In this document: piece after piece, positions 1 to 5,259 of the stretch
Layout: every line of letters begins with the position of its first letter
How positions within the stretch are numbered: the first letter of the stretch is position 1
NCBI GenBank assembly: GCA_937942205.1
Contig: CALDFO010000498.1
Span: 1-5,259 of the forward strand
Direction of reading: 5' to 3'
DNA length: 5,259 nt
DNA from: an uncultured Alphaproteobacteria bacterium
GTDB taxonomy: Bacteria; Pseudomonadota; Alphaproteobacteria; Micropepsales; Micropepsaceae
Translations under genes and position numbers: made by a program
Notes under the pieces: generated by a model
Databases searched by the model: none
What the model saw: the letters and a program-made list of their open reading frames with translations, nothing else
What the model was told of the DNA's origin: nothing

Positions 1-307
1 ACCACAGGTGATAGCCGCCGTCGCGATAGGCGAAAAAGACGATGGTCTTGCCGTCGGGCGACCAGGTGGGCTGGCGGGCGTCGCTGAACAGGTCGGTGAT
101 GCGCCGGGCGGCGCCGCCGCTTGCGGGCAGGACCCAGATGCTGCCTTGCAGGTCCATGGCCAACATGCGGCCGTCGGGCGAAACCGCCACCGCCATGGAG
201 GTGCCTTCATCGACGCGCACGTCCATGGGTTTGGCGGCGGGCGTGGACCCGGCCACCGGAAGACCCAGGCCGAGCAGCAGCACAAGCGGCAGGAGCCCGC
301 GTTTCAT
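1..307 (-). CDS. Secreted TolB-like (PD40 propeller) protein, N-terminal 102 residues only; possibly an amidohydrolase fusion
   Basis: The reading frame is open from an ATG at 307 to the left edge, so the C-terminus lies outside the window. Residues 1-20 form a Sec-type signal peptide: MKR, then a Leu-rich core, then a small-residue region around VAG-ST. Two WD40-like beta-propeller (PD40) units follow. One centres on AVSPDGRMLA (about 41-50) and ends in IWVLPASGG; the other centres on TWSPDGKTIVF (about 81-91) and continues into YRDGGYHLW. The SPDG motif is the hallmark of TolB-type propellers. Known homologues with this opening include long periplasmic proteins in which the propeller precedes an amidohydrolase domain; that domain cannot be seen here, so this is inference. 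Alternatives are a TolB-like S9 peptidase or a stand-alone propeller. The start lies four bases after the stop of the upstream PLP-enzyme gene, with a weak purine-rich stretch (AGGCGAG) in that gene's last codons, so translation is probably coupled. Confidence 0.85.
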   Translation of the reverse strand, partial: MKRGLLPLVLLLGLGLPVAGSTPAAKPMDVRVDEGTSMAVAVSPDGRMLAMDLQGSIWVLPASGGAARRITDLFSDARQPTWSPDGKTIVFFAYRDGGYHLW

Positions 308-311
308 GGCG

Positions 312-1514
312 TCAGCTCGCCTGCAGTTCCTGTTTCAACCGGCGCGCGACGATGCGGTCCTCGCCCGGCTTGAGGGTGATGACGCCCAGGTCCAGCGCGT
401 CCTGGCCGGACCAGACGAGAATGGAAGGCTCGCCCGCGCGCATCTTGCGGATGACATCGGCCCGCGTGACGCCCAGCCTGGCCTCGTCCCAGGTGACGCG
501 GATATGGGGCCAGCGATTGAAGATTTCCGGCAGATAGACTTCCGCCGTGACGCCCGGCACCGCGGTGATGCCGTCGATGATGACCTGCGCGCTTTTCTCC
601 CATTCCAGCCATTCCTTGGCGTGGTCGCGTTGCAGGAAGGATTCCAGGGCGACCAGGATGCCCAGCATCTCCTCCTTGTTGACCTTCATGCCCCGGCCGA
701 TGGTGGCCGAGGACGGGCTGTTGTTGGCGCGCGCGGCGGCGATCAGGTCGGCGCGGCCCAGAAGCAGGCCCGAGGATTGCGGGCCCATCAATCCCTTGCC
801 GCCGGAAAAGCAGACCAGGTCGAAGCCCATCTTGACCCACTTGGAGACATTCTCGACCGGATGCACATCGGCGGCCGCGTCGTTGAAGGTGGGGATGCGC
901 AGCTTCCGGCCGATCTCCACGAATTCCGCGTCTTTTATCTCGCCCTTGTTGTTCGCATAGTTCAGGAAGAACAGCGCGGCGGTTCTGTCATTGGCCGCCC
1001 GTTCCAGCTCGGCGCGGGAAGTGACCTCCACCAGCCGCACGCCCGTATTGCGGATGGCGTGGTCGTAGGGAAAGCGGTGGGCCTTCTGGATGATGACTTC
1101 GTTCTTCATCCCGGTCAGATCGGGAATCTGGTTGATCTTCTCGCGGTCCAGCCCGGTCAGGGTCGCCGCGACGCCGAGCGTCAGGGCCGAGGCGGCGCCC
1201 GCCGTCACCATGGCGGCTTGCGAACCCACCAGGGCGGCAATCCGCCTGCCGACCGCGTCATGCAGTTCGTTCACATCGACGAAATACTGTGAGGCATGGT
1301 TGACCGCCTCCATCACTTCGGGCCGCATCAGCGAGCCGCTATGGGTGGTATAGGTGCCGGCGGCATTGATGAAGGGCCGCACGCCGAGTTCGCCCAGCAG
1401 GTCCCGCCTGGCCTTGGCGGCCTGTGCCGCCATGCCGCCGCCGCCGGCCAGGGCCGCCAGCGCGGCGGGTAGCGCCAGAGCGCCCTCCCGAAAACTCCTG
1501 CGCCGCGTTCCCAT
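312..1514 (-). CDS. Tat-exported PLP-dependent enzyme, SelA-like / DgaE group (fold type I)
   Basis: This is a 400-residue protein. Residues 4-9 (RRRSFR) match the twin-arginine RRxF core, a hydrophobic stretch runs to about residue 31, and A-x-A sites near 31-35 could be cleaved. The mature part looks like the SelA-like PLP family that includes D-glucosaminate-6-phosphate ammonia-lyase (DgaE). It has the opening VRPFINAAGTYTTHSGSLM (45-63), a cofactor-phosphate loop TAGAASALT (104-112), NDAAADVHP (211-219) with D212 the likely partner of the pyridine nitrogen, and FSGGKGLMGPQSSG (236-249) with K240 the likely Schiff-base lysine. It lacks the tRNA-binding N-terminal domain of true selenocysteine synthase, so lyase, racemase or transaminase-like chemistry on an amino compound is more likely; the substrate is unknown. 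The start is set by AAGGGGG six bases upstream. An internal Met at 28 would remove the Tat motif but has no better ribosome site. The next gene, for a secreted propeller protein, begins four bases after this stop, so both products probably work in the periplasm. Confidence 0.9.
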   Translation of the reverse strand: MGTRRRSFREGALALPAALAALAGGGGMAAQAAKARRDLLGELGVRPFINAAGTYTTHSGSLMRPEVMEAVNHASQYFVDVNELHDAVGRRIAALVGSQAAMVTAGAASALTLGVAATLTGLDREKINQIPDLTGMKNEVIIQKAHRFPYDHAIRNTGVRLVEVTSRAELERAANDRTAALFFLNYANNKGEIKDAEFVEIGRKLRIPTFNDAAADVHPVENVSKWVKMGFDLVCFSGGKGLMGPQSSGLLLGRADLIAAARANNSPSSATIGRGMKVNKEEMLGILVALESFLQRDHAKEWLEWEKSAQVIIDGITAVPGVTAEVYLPEIFNRWPHIRVTWDEARLGVTRADVIRKMRAGEPSILVWSGQDALDLGVITLKPGEDRIVARRLKQELQAS

Positions 1515-1562
1515 CGTCCGCCCCCTTCATTTCCTGGCCGCATTCCGTTCCACGCTTTGCGC

Positions 1563-1586
1563 GCCAGCCTTGTATCGGATGCTGGC
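1563..1586. repeat. Dyad, six-base arms around a 12-base centre; possible operator
   Basis: GCCAGC at 1563-1568 is matched exactly by GCTGGC at 1581-1586. The dyad would lie in the leader of the PLP gene, about 50-70 bases before its start codon. It could be a repressor site or a small RNA hairpin. Arms this short arise by chance, so the assignment is weak. Confidence 0.25.
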
Positions 1587-1598
1587 TTTGCGGGACGT

Positions 1599-1611
1599 GA
1601 TCGTCGCGATC
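1599..1611. repeat. Short palindrome GATCG-TCG-CGATC just downstream of the candidate promoter
   Basis: Five-base arms (1599-1603 and 1607-1611) flank a three-base centre. On the minus strand this falls roughly at +4 to +16 relative to the transcription start expected from the promoter at 1622-1650, which is where a repressor would block initiation. On the plus strand it is followed by a run of five T, but no plus-strand gene ends here. Operator is the better guess, at low confidence. Confidence 0.25.
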
Positions 1612-1621
1612 TGTTTTTGTC

Positions 1622-1650
1622 ATTGAGCCAGACGGAAACCCGGCTGGCAA
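1622..1650 (-). promoter_or_regulatory. Candidate sigma-70-type promoter for the PLP-enzyme operon
   Basis: On the minus strand TTGCCA (1650-1645, five of six to the TTGACA consensus) is followed after exactly 17 bases by CTCAAT (1627-1622, three of six to TATAAT). A TG one base before the second hexamer (1630-1629) gives an extended -10. Initiation would be near 1615, leaving a leader of about 100 bases before the ATG at 1514. The weak -10 keeps confidence modest. Confidence 0.35.
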
Positions 1651-1794
1651 TGCGCTTCCAGGGCCGGCGCCGAAGCGTCCTGCTCCCGGACGGTCGCGGG
1701 AGGGCGTGGGCGGGAAAGGGCTCAGCCAATCGGGCCCATCCTCACGGGCGATCCCTATGTATTTCAATATGTTAGATCGGGGCGCGTTTGGGCG

Positions 1795-1806
1795 GGCCGC
1801 GCGGCC
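1795..1806. repeat. Perfect 12-base palindrome GGCCGCGCGGCC
   Basis: The palindrome is exact but made only of G and C, so chance is a fair explanation in DNA this GC-rich. It lies between the end of the small membrane-protein gene and the AT-rich patch at 1755-1776. There is no T-rich tail on either side, so it does not look like a factor-independent terminator. A protein-binding site is possible but unsupported. Confidence 0.2.
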
Positions 1807-1882
1807 TGTTCTGGAAGCGCTTGCCTGAAAAGCATCCCAAGGCCGCGACCGGTTGCGGCGCGAGAGGCGGCCGTGTGGAAGC

Positions 1883-2128
1883 TTAATTGCCTAGAACCAT
1901 CTCGAAAAAGGCGCGCGGATCATAACCGGCAGCGCACCAGACGCAGAACGCCGCGATGAACATGTGAACCGCGAATGCCAGGCTGAACATGATGGGCTTG
2001 CTGTCAATCCGGAATTCCCTGCCTCGGGCATAGATGCGGCCCCTGCGCACGGCCCTGACCATCATCCAGACCACAAAGATGGCCAAGCCCGCGAACACGG
2101 CGCGACCGAGGGGATGCATGGTGTCCAT
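1883..2128 (-). CDS. Small two-helix inner-membrane protein with a CxxC pair, function unknown
   Basis: This is an 81-residue protein that I do not recognise as a named family. Helix 1 spans about residues 7-26 and helix 2 about 45-67. The link between them is strongly basic (RRGRIYARGREFR, residues 28-40), so by the positive-inside rule the loop should face the cytoplasm and both ends the periplasm. Helix 2 carries His55 and, near its periplasmic end, Cys62 and Cys65 (FCVWC). Such a pair could bind a metal, carry a disulfide or take part in redox chemistry; this is inference. GGAG six bases before the ATG at 2128 supports this start over Met4. It follows the PepSY gene by 159 bases in the same direction, suggesting an accessory role in the same iron-related process, although the structured gap could also give it separate control. 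The hydrophobic segments, a good ribosome site and a clean stop argue that it is real. Confidence 0.75.
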   Translation of the reverse strand: MDTMHPLGRAVFAGLAIFVVWMMVRAVRRGRIYARGREFRIDSKPIMFSLAFAVHMFIAAFCVWCAAGYDPRAFFEMVLGN

Positions 2129-2134
2129 AATGTT

Positions 2135-2147
2135 CTCCGCTTTGCGG
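2135..2147 (-). promoter_or_regulatory. Ribosome binding site of the small membrane protein, partly inside a tiny hairpin
   Basis: GGAG (2138-2135) lies six bases before the ATG. Its first two bases belong to GCGG (2140-2137), which can pair with CCGC (2147-2144) across an AAA loop. A four-pair stem is weak, but it could dampen ribosome access. A TAGAAT hexamer at 2158-2153 resembles a -10 element (five of six) but has no good -35 partner. Confidence 0.4.
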
Positions 2148-2183
2148 GCGGGATTCTAGCCGGTCCTGCTGAAGAACCCGTTT

Positions 2184-2265
2184 CCGTATTGGCGACGGAC
2201 GGGGCCCTTGCAAACAAGGCCGGGTAGGGCGATCCGCGCCGGTCGCAATACGGCTTCGCGGATCG
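2184..2265 (-). promoter_or_regulatory. Nested and interlocking inverted repeats in the gap; candidate structured RNA or attenuator
   Basis: Three pairings occur in this short gap. First, a perfect nine-pair stem joins 2230-2238 (CGATCCGCG) to 2257-2265 across an 18-base loop. Second, 2242-2253 (GTCGCAATACGG), which lies inside that loop, pairs with 2184-2196 (CCGTATTGGCGAC) as 12 pairs with one bulged G. Third, CCTTG/CAAGG (2206-2210 with 2215-2219) forms a small hairpin between them. The first two interlock, so they would form either a pseudoknot or two alternative folds. On the transcript this lies after the PepSY stop and before the small-protein ribosome site. No T-run follows, so a simple factor-independent terminator is unlikely. 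RNA function is inferred; the pairings themselves are seen directly. Confidence 0.4.
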
Positions 2266-2287
2266 GGTGCGCGCGATAAAAAGGCAC

Positions 2288-3664
2288 TTACCGGGATGCG
2301 TGGAGCGCCATCGCAACACGGTCGAAAACGATCACCGCAATCAAGGACGCGCCGAACAGGGGCAACAACAGTCCCGCCACGCCCATCAGGATCATGGCGC
2401 CTTTCAGCCGCGCCTCGGGTACCTTGGGTGGGGGCGCGAGCCTGCCGGACGGGCGGCGCTTCCACCACATGCCTATGCCCGTCACCACCAAGAGGATGAT
2501 GCCGAGACAGGGGAGGAGCATCACGATCTGGTTGATGCGGCCGAAATAATTGCCCATGTGCAATTGCACACCCAACTCGATGGCCTTCGCGCCCCAGCCA
2601 TAGTCGCGATAACCCGTCTCGCGGATCAATGCCCCGCTGTACCGGTCGAAAAACAGCGTCCGCTGCCCCTGCGGCTGGTTGGGATAGACCGATGCGGTAT
2701 AGACCCCTGTTGGTCCGGCCGGCAGCAAAAGGGCATATCCTCCCGTCAGGCCGTACCGTTTTAGACCGGCCACGATCCCATCCACGCCCGCTTCCGCCGC
2801 TGTGTCGCGGCCGGACGCCGGGGAACCCGCACCGGAATGGTCATGGTGCTGTGATTGGGGCAGGGGTGTTTCTTCCAGGGTCCAGGGCGCATCGCGCAGC
2901 ACGTTTTTCAACGGCACGCTTTGCGGAGCGGTCCGGTTCACGGGATATCCGATGCCCAGCGCCGTCACGCCCTGCCGGACGATGCGGCCCTGGATTTCCG
3001 CCCAGGGCAGGCCCGTCAGGATCATGAACAGGATCAACACCGTCGTCCACACGCCCACGGTCATGTGCACGTCGCGCCACAGCAGCCGCCCGCGCAGCCA
3101 TGGCCGGGGAAAAAACACGCCGCCCAGGTTGATCCGTGTTCCACGCGGCCACCACAGGTAAAGGCCGGTCGCCAGCAGGACCAGCGTCCAGCAGGCCACC
3201 AGTTCGACGATATGGTCACCCCATGTGCCGATGGTCAGCGTGCCATGCAGAACCCGCGCGAAGCCGGTCAGCGTCCGCTCGTACACGGACGCGCCCATCA
3301 CCCGCATCGTGCCGGGTTCCACCGCGACCTGGAGCGGTGCGCCTGTGGCAGGCGTGATGGAGACGATGCCCGGCCGGTCGGGCGAGGCGGGCAGGTCCAC
3401 CCGTGTCACCGTCCCCGGATGCGCCATCTGGGCGGCGGCGATCCAATGGGATACCGGCATGGCGGGTGCCTGGGTGGTCACGAAGCGAAGACCGGGGTTC
3501 AGCCGGTCCTCGATCTCGTCATTGAACAGGTAGATCGCGCCCGTGATGCTGAGGATTAACAGAAAGGGTGCGACCGCCAGCCCGGCATAGAAATGCCAAC
3601 GCCAGAGTGCGCGATAGAGGGCACCGGCGGCCTCGGGCCGCCGGTCGTTATCGCCTGTCACCAT
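2288..3664 (-). CDS. PepSY-associated transmembrane protein, probable ferric-siderophore reductase (FoxB/PiuB-like)
   Basis: This is a 458-residue inner-membrane protein. Helices fall at about 24-48, 150-172, 203-222, 378-401 and 422-446, with large periplasmic PepSY-type regions after helix 1 (about 50-145) and between helices 3 and 4 (about 223-375). Family marks include WRWHFYAGL (21-29), VLHGTLTIG (138-146), YLWWPRG (169-175), WRDVHMTVG (196-204), LHMG (368-371) and MWWKRR (399-404). His24, 140, 151, 200 and 369 are candidate heme ligands by analogy with FoxB, a di-heme inner-membrane protein that reduces siderophore-bound iron. Residues 273-276 (HHDH) form a local His cluster in the second periplasmic region. 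The gene overlaps the end of the TonB-receptor gene, fitting a receptor-reductase pair for iron uptake. The N-terminus may be Met1 or the GTG one codon later. Electron donor and substrate cannot be read from the sequence. Confidence 0.9.
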   Translation of the reverse strand: MVTGDNDRRPEAAGALYRALWRWHFYAGLAVAPFLLILSITGAIYLFNDEIEDRLNPGLRFVTTQAPAMPVSHWIAAAQMAHPGTVTRVDLPASPDRPGIVSITPATGAPLQVAVEPGTMRVMGASVYERTLTGFARVLHGTLTIGTWGDHIVELVACWTLVLLATGLYLWWPRGTRINLGGVFFPRPWLRGRLLWRDVHMTVGVWTTVLILFMILTGLPWAEIQGRIVRQGVTALGIGYPVNRTAPQSVPLKNVLRDAPWTLEETPLPQSQHHDHSGAGSPASGRDTAAEAGVDGIVAGLKRYGLTGGYALLLPAGPTGVYTASVYPNQPQGQRTLFFDRYSGALIRETGYRDYGWGAKAIELGVQLHMGNYFGRINQIVMLLPCLGIILLVVTGIGMWWKRRPSGRLAPPPKVPEARLKGAMILMGVAGLLLPLFGASLIAVIVFDRVAMALHASR

Positions 3665-3673
3665 TGGAACCTC
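3658..3673 (-). promoter_or_regulatory. Stop/start overlap and ribosome site joining the receptor and PepSY genes
   Basis: The minus strand reads GAGG (3673-3670), five bases, then ATGGTGA. The receptor stop TGA (3660-3658) overlaps the PepSY start. If the start is ATG at 3664 the overlap is seven bases; if it is GTG at 3661 it is the common four-base GTGA overlap. GAGG is five bases from the first and eight from the second, so both are workable. Either way the two proteins are probably translated in a coupled fashion from one mRNA. Confidence 0.7.
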
Positions 3674-5259
3674 AGGCCGCCGAACACGGCGCGGCCGGTA
3701 CCGGGATTGAATATCTCAGATGTGGCGCTGGCCACGCCTGCAATCGCCACGGTCGAGATATAGTACTTGTCGGCAAGATTGCGCCCTTCCAGATAGGCGG
3801 ACCATTGCGCGCCGGTGTCGAAGCCGACCTTGAAGTTCAGCAGGGCATACGGGTCCACCGCCAGGGTGTTGGCATTGTCGGCAAAATAGTGGCCCGGCGC
3901 CCATTCCAGGTTCGGCCCGGCATAGAAACCGCTGGGATGCTTGTAGAGCAGTTCGGCCCGCAGATACTGGCGCGGGATGCCCGGCAGTTCGTTATTGCCG
4001 TACAGGGCGTCTGCGTCGAAATAGAAGTCGCTATAGGTATAGGCGGCGGCGATGGCCAGGCTGTCGCCCGGCGCAAAGGCCGACACGGGGATGGCGGCAT
4101 CCAGCCCCGCCTCGATACCCTGATGCACGGTGCGGCCCGCATTGATGATGCTGCAGGCGCTTAAGGGGCCGGTGGTCAGGCACTGCAACTCGTCCTTGAT
4201 GTTCGAGCGGTAGAGTGAGAGATCCCAGCCGATCATGCCGCTGCGGCCGCGCGTGCCGATTTCAAAGGTTGTCGCCCGCTGCGCCCGCAGGTTCGCGCTG
4301 GCGGGCGAGGCGAAGCTGTTGGCGTCATAGGTCGGGATTTCGGCGCTGCGGGAAATGTTGGCGAACACCTGCCAGTCGGCTCCCGCGTCCCAGAGCAGGC
4401 CGAAGCGGGGGCTGAAAAGCCCGTAATTCTTCTTGCCCGACTGGTCGCCATCGGTCAGGAAGCGGTCGCGCCGGTCGCGGCCCGCATCCAGATATTGCAT
4501 ACCCAGGATCACCGCCAGGTCCGGCTGCACATAGAGCGAATTTTCCGCATAGACCGACAGGTTGGTCGAGTCGTCCACCATCGAGGCGGCCAGCGCGCCC
4601 TTGACCGCACCCGCCAGGTTGACGAACTGCTGGGTGTCGATCGTGCCGTTCTGAAGGTTGACGCCGACCGTCAGGCGGTTGCGAAGTCCGCCCAGTTGGC
4701 GCTCGTCCACGGCGCGGATGAAGCCGCCGTAATCGTCAACCGTATAGTCCAGCCACTGATAGATGGGGTGCATCACGTGGCGGTAGCTGTAGAAAGCGCC
4801 CACATCCACCACCGTCTGGTCGAAGTGCAGCGTGGTCTTGTTGGCAATGCGGATCGAATCCACATTGCGCTGCTGGTCCTGCGTGACCCAGCCGGGATTG
4901 GCCATGGTGGGTGTGTTCAGCGCCTGGGACTTGGTAATTTCGCCCGGAATCCGCTGATTGGTCCGGGTTGCCGCCAGGTAGAAGCGCGTTTCGGCGTCCG
5001 GCGAGAACTGGTAGCCCGCATTGAAATTGCCGCGAACGGCATCGCCGTTGCTGTGCTGGCGATAGCCGTCAATGCGCTGGCCCGACAGGGTGGCGAAATA
5101 ATCAAAAGCGCCGGACACGCCGGCAGTGCTGGCCTGACCCTTCACATAGCCGAAGCTACCCGCATCCATGCGCGCGTCGAGCGGCGCGGCATCGCGGCCG
5201 GTCGGCGTGACCAGGTTGATGGCGCCGCCCAGCGCGTTGGCGCCGTAACGCAGGGCATT
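3658..5259 (-). CDS. TonB-dependent outer-membrane receptor (ferric-siderophore type), N-terminus outside window
   Basis: The frame is open to the right edge, giving 533 residues here; the signal peptide, TonB box and most of the plug are missing. Residues 1-20 hold the end of the plug, RYGANALGGAINLVTPT, a classic motif of this family. The rest is a beta-barrel: alternating strands, ISRSAEIPTYDANS (302-315), the segment NAGRTVHQGIEAGL (373-386), LEGRNLADKYY (490-500) near the end, and a final strand FGGLRFQW ending in an aromatic residue as outer-membrane barrels usually do. Cys360 and Cys369 sit in what is probably one extracellular loop and may form a disulfide. Family receptors take up ferric siderophores, heme, cobalamin or other metal complexes, driven by TonB-ExbB-ExbD. 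The overlapping PepSY gene favours a ferric siderophore, but the ligand is not shown. A Met at residue 31 of the visible part is internal, not a start, because the plug motif continues in frame upstream of it. Confidence 0.95.
   Translation of the reverse strand, partial: NALRYGANALGGAINLVTPTGRDAAPLDARMDAGSFGYVKGQASTAGVSGAFDYFATLSGQRIDGYRQHSNGDAVRGNFNAGYQFSPDAETRFYLAATRTNQRIPGEITKSQALNTPTMANPGWVTQDQQRNVDSIRIANKTTLHFDQTVVDVGAFYSYRHVMHPIYQWLDYTVDDYGGFIRAVDERQLGGLRNRLTVGVNLQNGTIDTQQFVNLAGAVKGALAASMVDDSTNLSVYAENSLYVQPDLAVILGMQYLDAGRDRRDRFLTDGDQSGKKNYGLFSPRFGLLWDAGADWQVFANISRSAEIPTYDANSFASPASANLRAQRATTFEIGTRGRSGMIGWDLSLYRSNIKDELQCLTTGPLSACSIINAGRTVHQGIEAGLDAAIPVSAFAPGDSLAIAAAYTYSDFYFDADALYGNNELPGIPRQYLRAELLYKHPSGFYAGPNLEWAPGHYFADNANTLAVDPYALLNFKVGFDTGAQWSAYLEGRNLADKYYISTVAIAGVASATSEIFNPGTGRAVFGGLRFQW

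Larger units (their letters stand above)
1515..1882. other. Intergenic region, 368 bases without a convincing gene
   Basis: This gap separates the end of the small membrane-protein gene from the start of the Tat/PLP gene. Open frames crossing it run into the PLP gene out of frame and show no protein-like composition. It holds a candidate promoter (1622-1650), two dyads between that promoter and the PLP start, an AT-rich patch at 1755-1776 that stands out from the GC-rich surroundings, and a 12-base palindrome at 1795-1806. Near the right end a weak five-pair stem (1842-1846 with 1855-1859) is followed on the minus strand, ten bases later, by only four T residues. This could be a poor terminator for the upstream gene but is not convincing. 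Confidence 0.6.

Noticed and set aside
42..1292. A 416-codon open frame on the plus strand
   Set aside because: It lies antisense to the PLP-enzyme and propeller genes, whose family motifs are clear. Its translation is a compositional shadow typical of GC-rich DNA, with no recognisable domain and no ribosome site.
312..1514. Calling the PLP enzyme a selenocysteine synthase (SelA)
   Set aside because: It lacks the N-terminal tRNA-binding domain, carries an export signal, and shows no selenocysteine gene neighbours.
1599..1618. Stem followed by a T-run on the plus strand, looking like a terminator
   Set aside because: No plus-strand gene ends upstream of it, and the stem has only five pairs around a three-base loop.
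1339..1767. Minus-strand frame beginning in the AT-rich patch and running into the PLP gene
   Set aside because: It starts at a TTG, overlaps the PLP gene in another frame and has low-complexity, non-protein-like content. The overlapping frame at 1328-1729 was rejected for the same reasons.
1842..1859. Stem GCCGC/GCGGC downstream of the small membrane-protein gene as its terminator
   Set aside because: The stem has only five pairs, and the T-run is short and ten bases away from it. It does not meet the usual standard for a factor-independent terminator.
1883..2128. Assigning the small protein to the DUF3325 or DUF3649 families often found beside PepSY iron genes
   Set aside because: Size and context are suggestive, but I cannot match its residues to those families as I know them, so no family name is given.
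2004..2468. Minus-strand frames bridging the PepSY end and the small membrane protein (2004-2468 and 2062-2319)
   Set aside because: They overlap both real genes out of frame and lack hydrophobic or domain features. The gap is better explained by inverted repeats.
2855..4164. Long plus-strand open frames (2855-3559 and 3568-4164) opposite the PepSY and receptor genes
   Set aside because: Both are rich in Arg, Gly, Ala and Pro, have no family motifs, and are fully covered by convincing minus-strand genes.

Overview
All genes in this window lie on the minus strand, so transcription runs from the right edge to the left edge. The sequence is GC-rich, third codon positions are mostly G or C, and the genes are envelope functions typical of a Gram-negative bacterium: a TonB-dependent receptor, a PepSY membrane protein, a twin-arginine exported enzyme and a TolB-like exported protein. 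The style fits an alphaproteobacterium (Acetobacteraceae-, sphingomonad- or Caulobacter-like). That placement is a judgement from composition and gene content, not a proven assignment. I see no tRNA, rRNA, CRISPR array, transposase or insertion-sequence ends.

Right half (5259 to 1883): an iron-uptake cluster. A TonB-dependent outer-membrane receptor enters truncated from the right edge; its plug end and whole barrel are present. It overlaps the start of a PepSY-type inner-membrane protein, which resembles ferric-siderophore reductases of the FoxB/PiuB kind. After a 159-base gap rich in inverted repeats comes an 81-residue two-helix membrane protein with a CxxC pair. The simplest reading is that the receptor brings a ferric complex into the periplasm, the PepSY protein reduces or processes it there, and the small protein is an uncharacterised accessory.

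Middle (1882 to 1515): 368 bases without a gene. They hold a plausible sigma-70-type promoter, several short dyads and an AT-rich patch. This is probably the control region of the leftmost operon.

Left third (1514 to 1): a two-gene unit. The first gene encodes a PLP-dependent enzyme of the SelA-like/DgaE group that carries a twin-arginine signal, which is unusual for this fold. Four bases later starts a secreted protein with TolB-like (PD40) propeller repeats, cut by the left edge; it may be the N-terminus of a TolB-amidohydrolase fusion. Together they suggest periplasmic breakdown of an amino compound, substrate unknown.

No wholly new system can be proven here. The points most worth a second look are the Tat-exported PLP enzyme, the structured gap before the small CxxC protein, and the His cluster in the PepSY protein.
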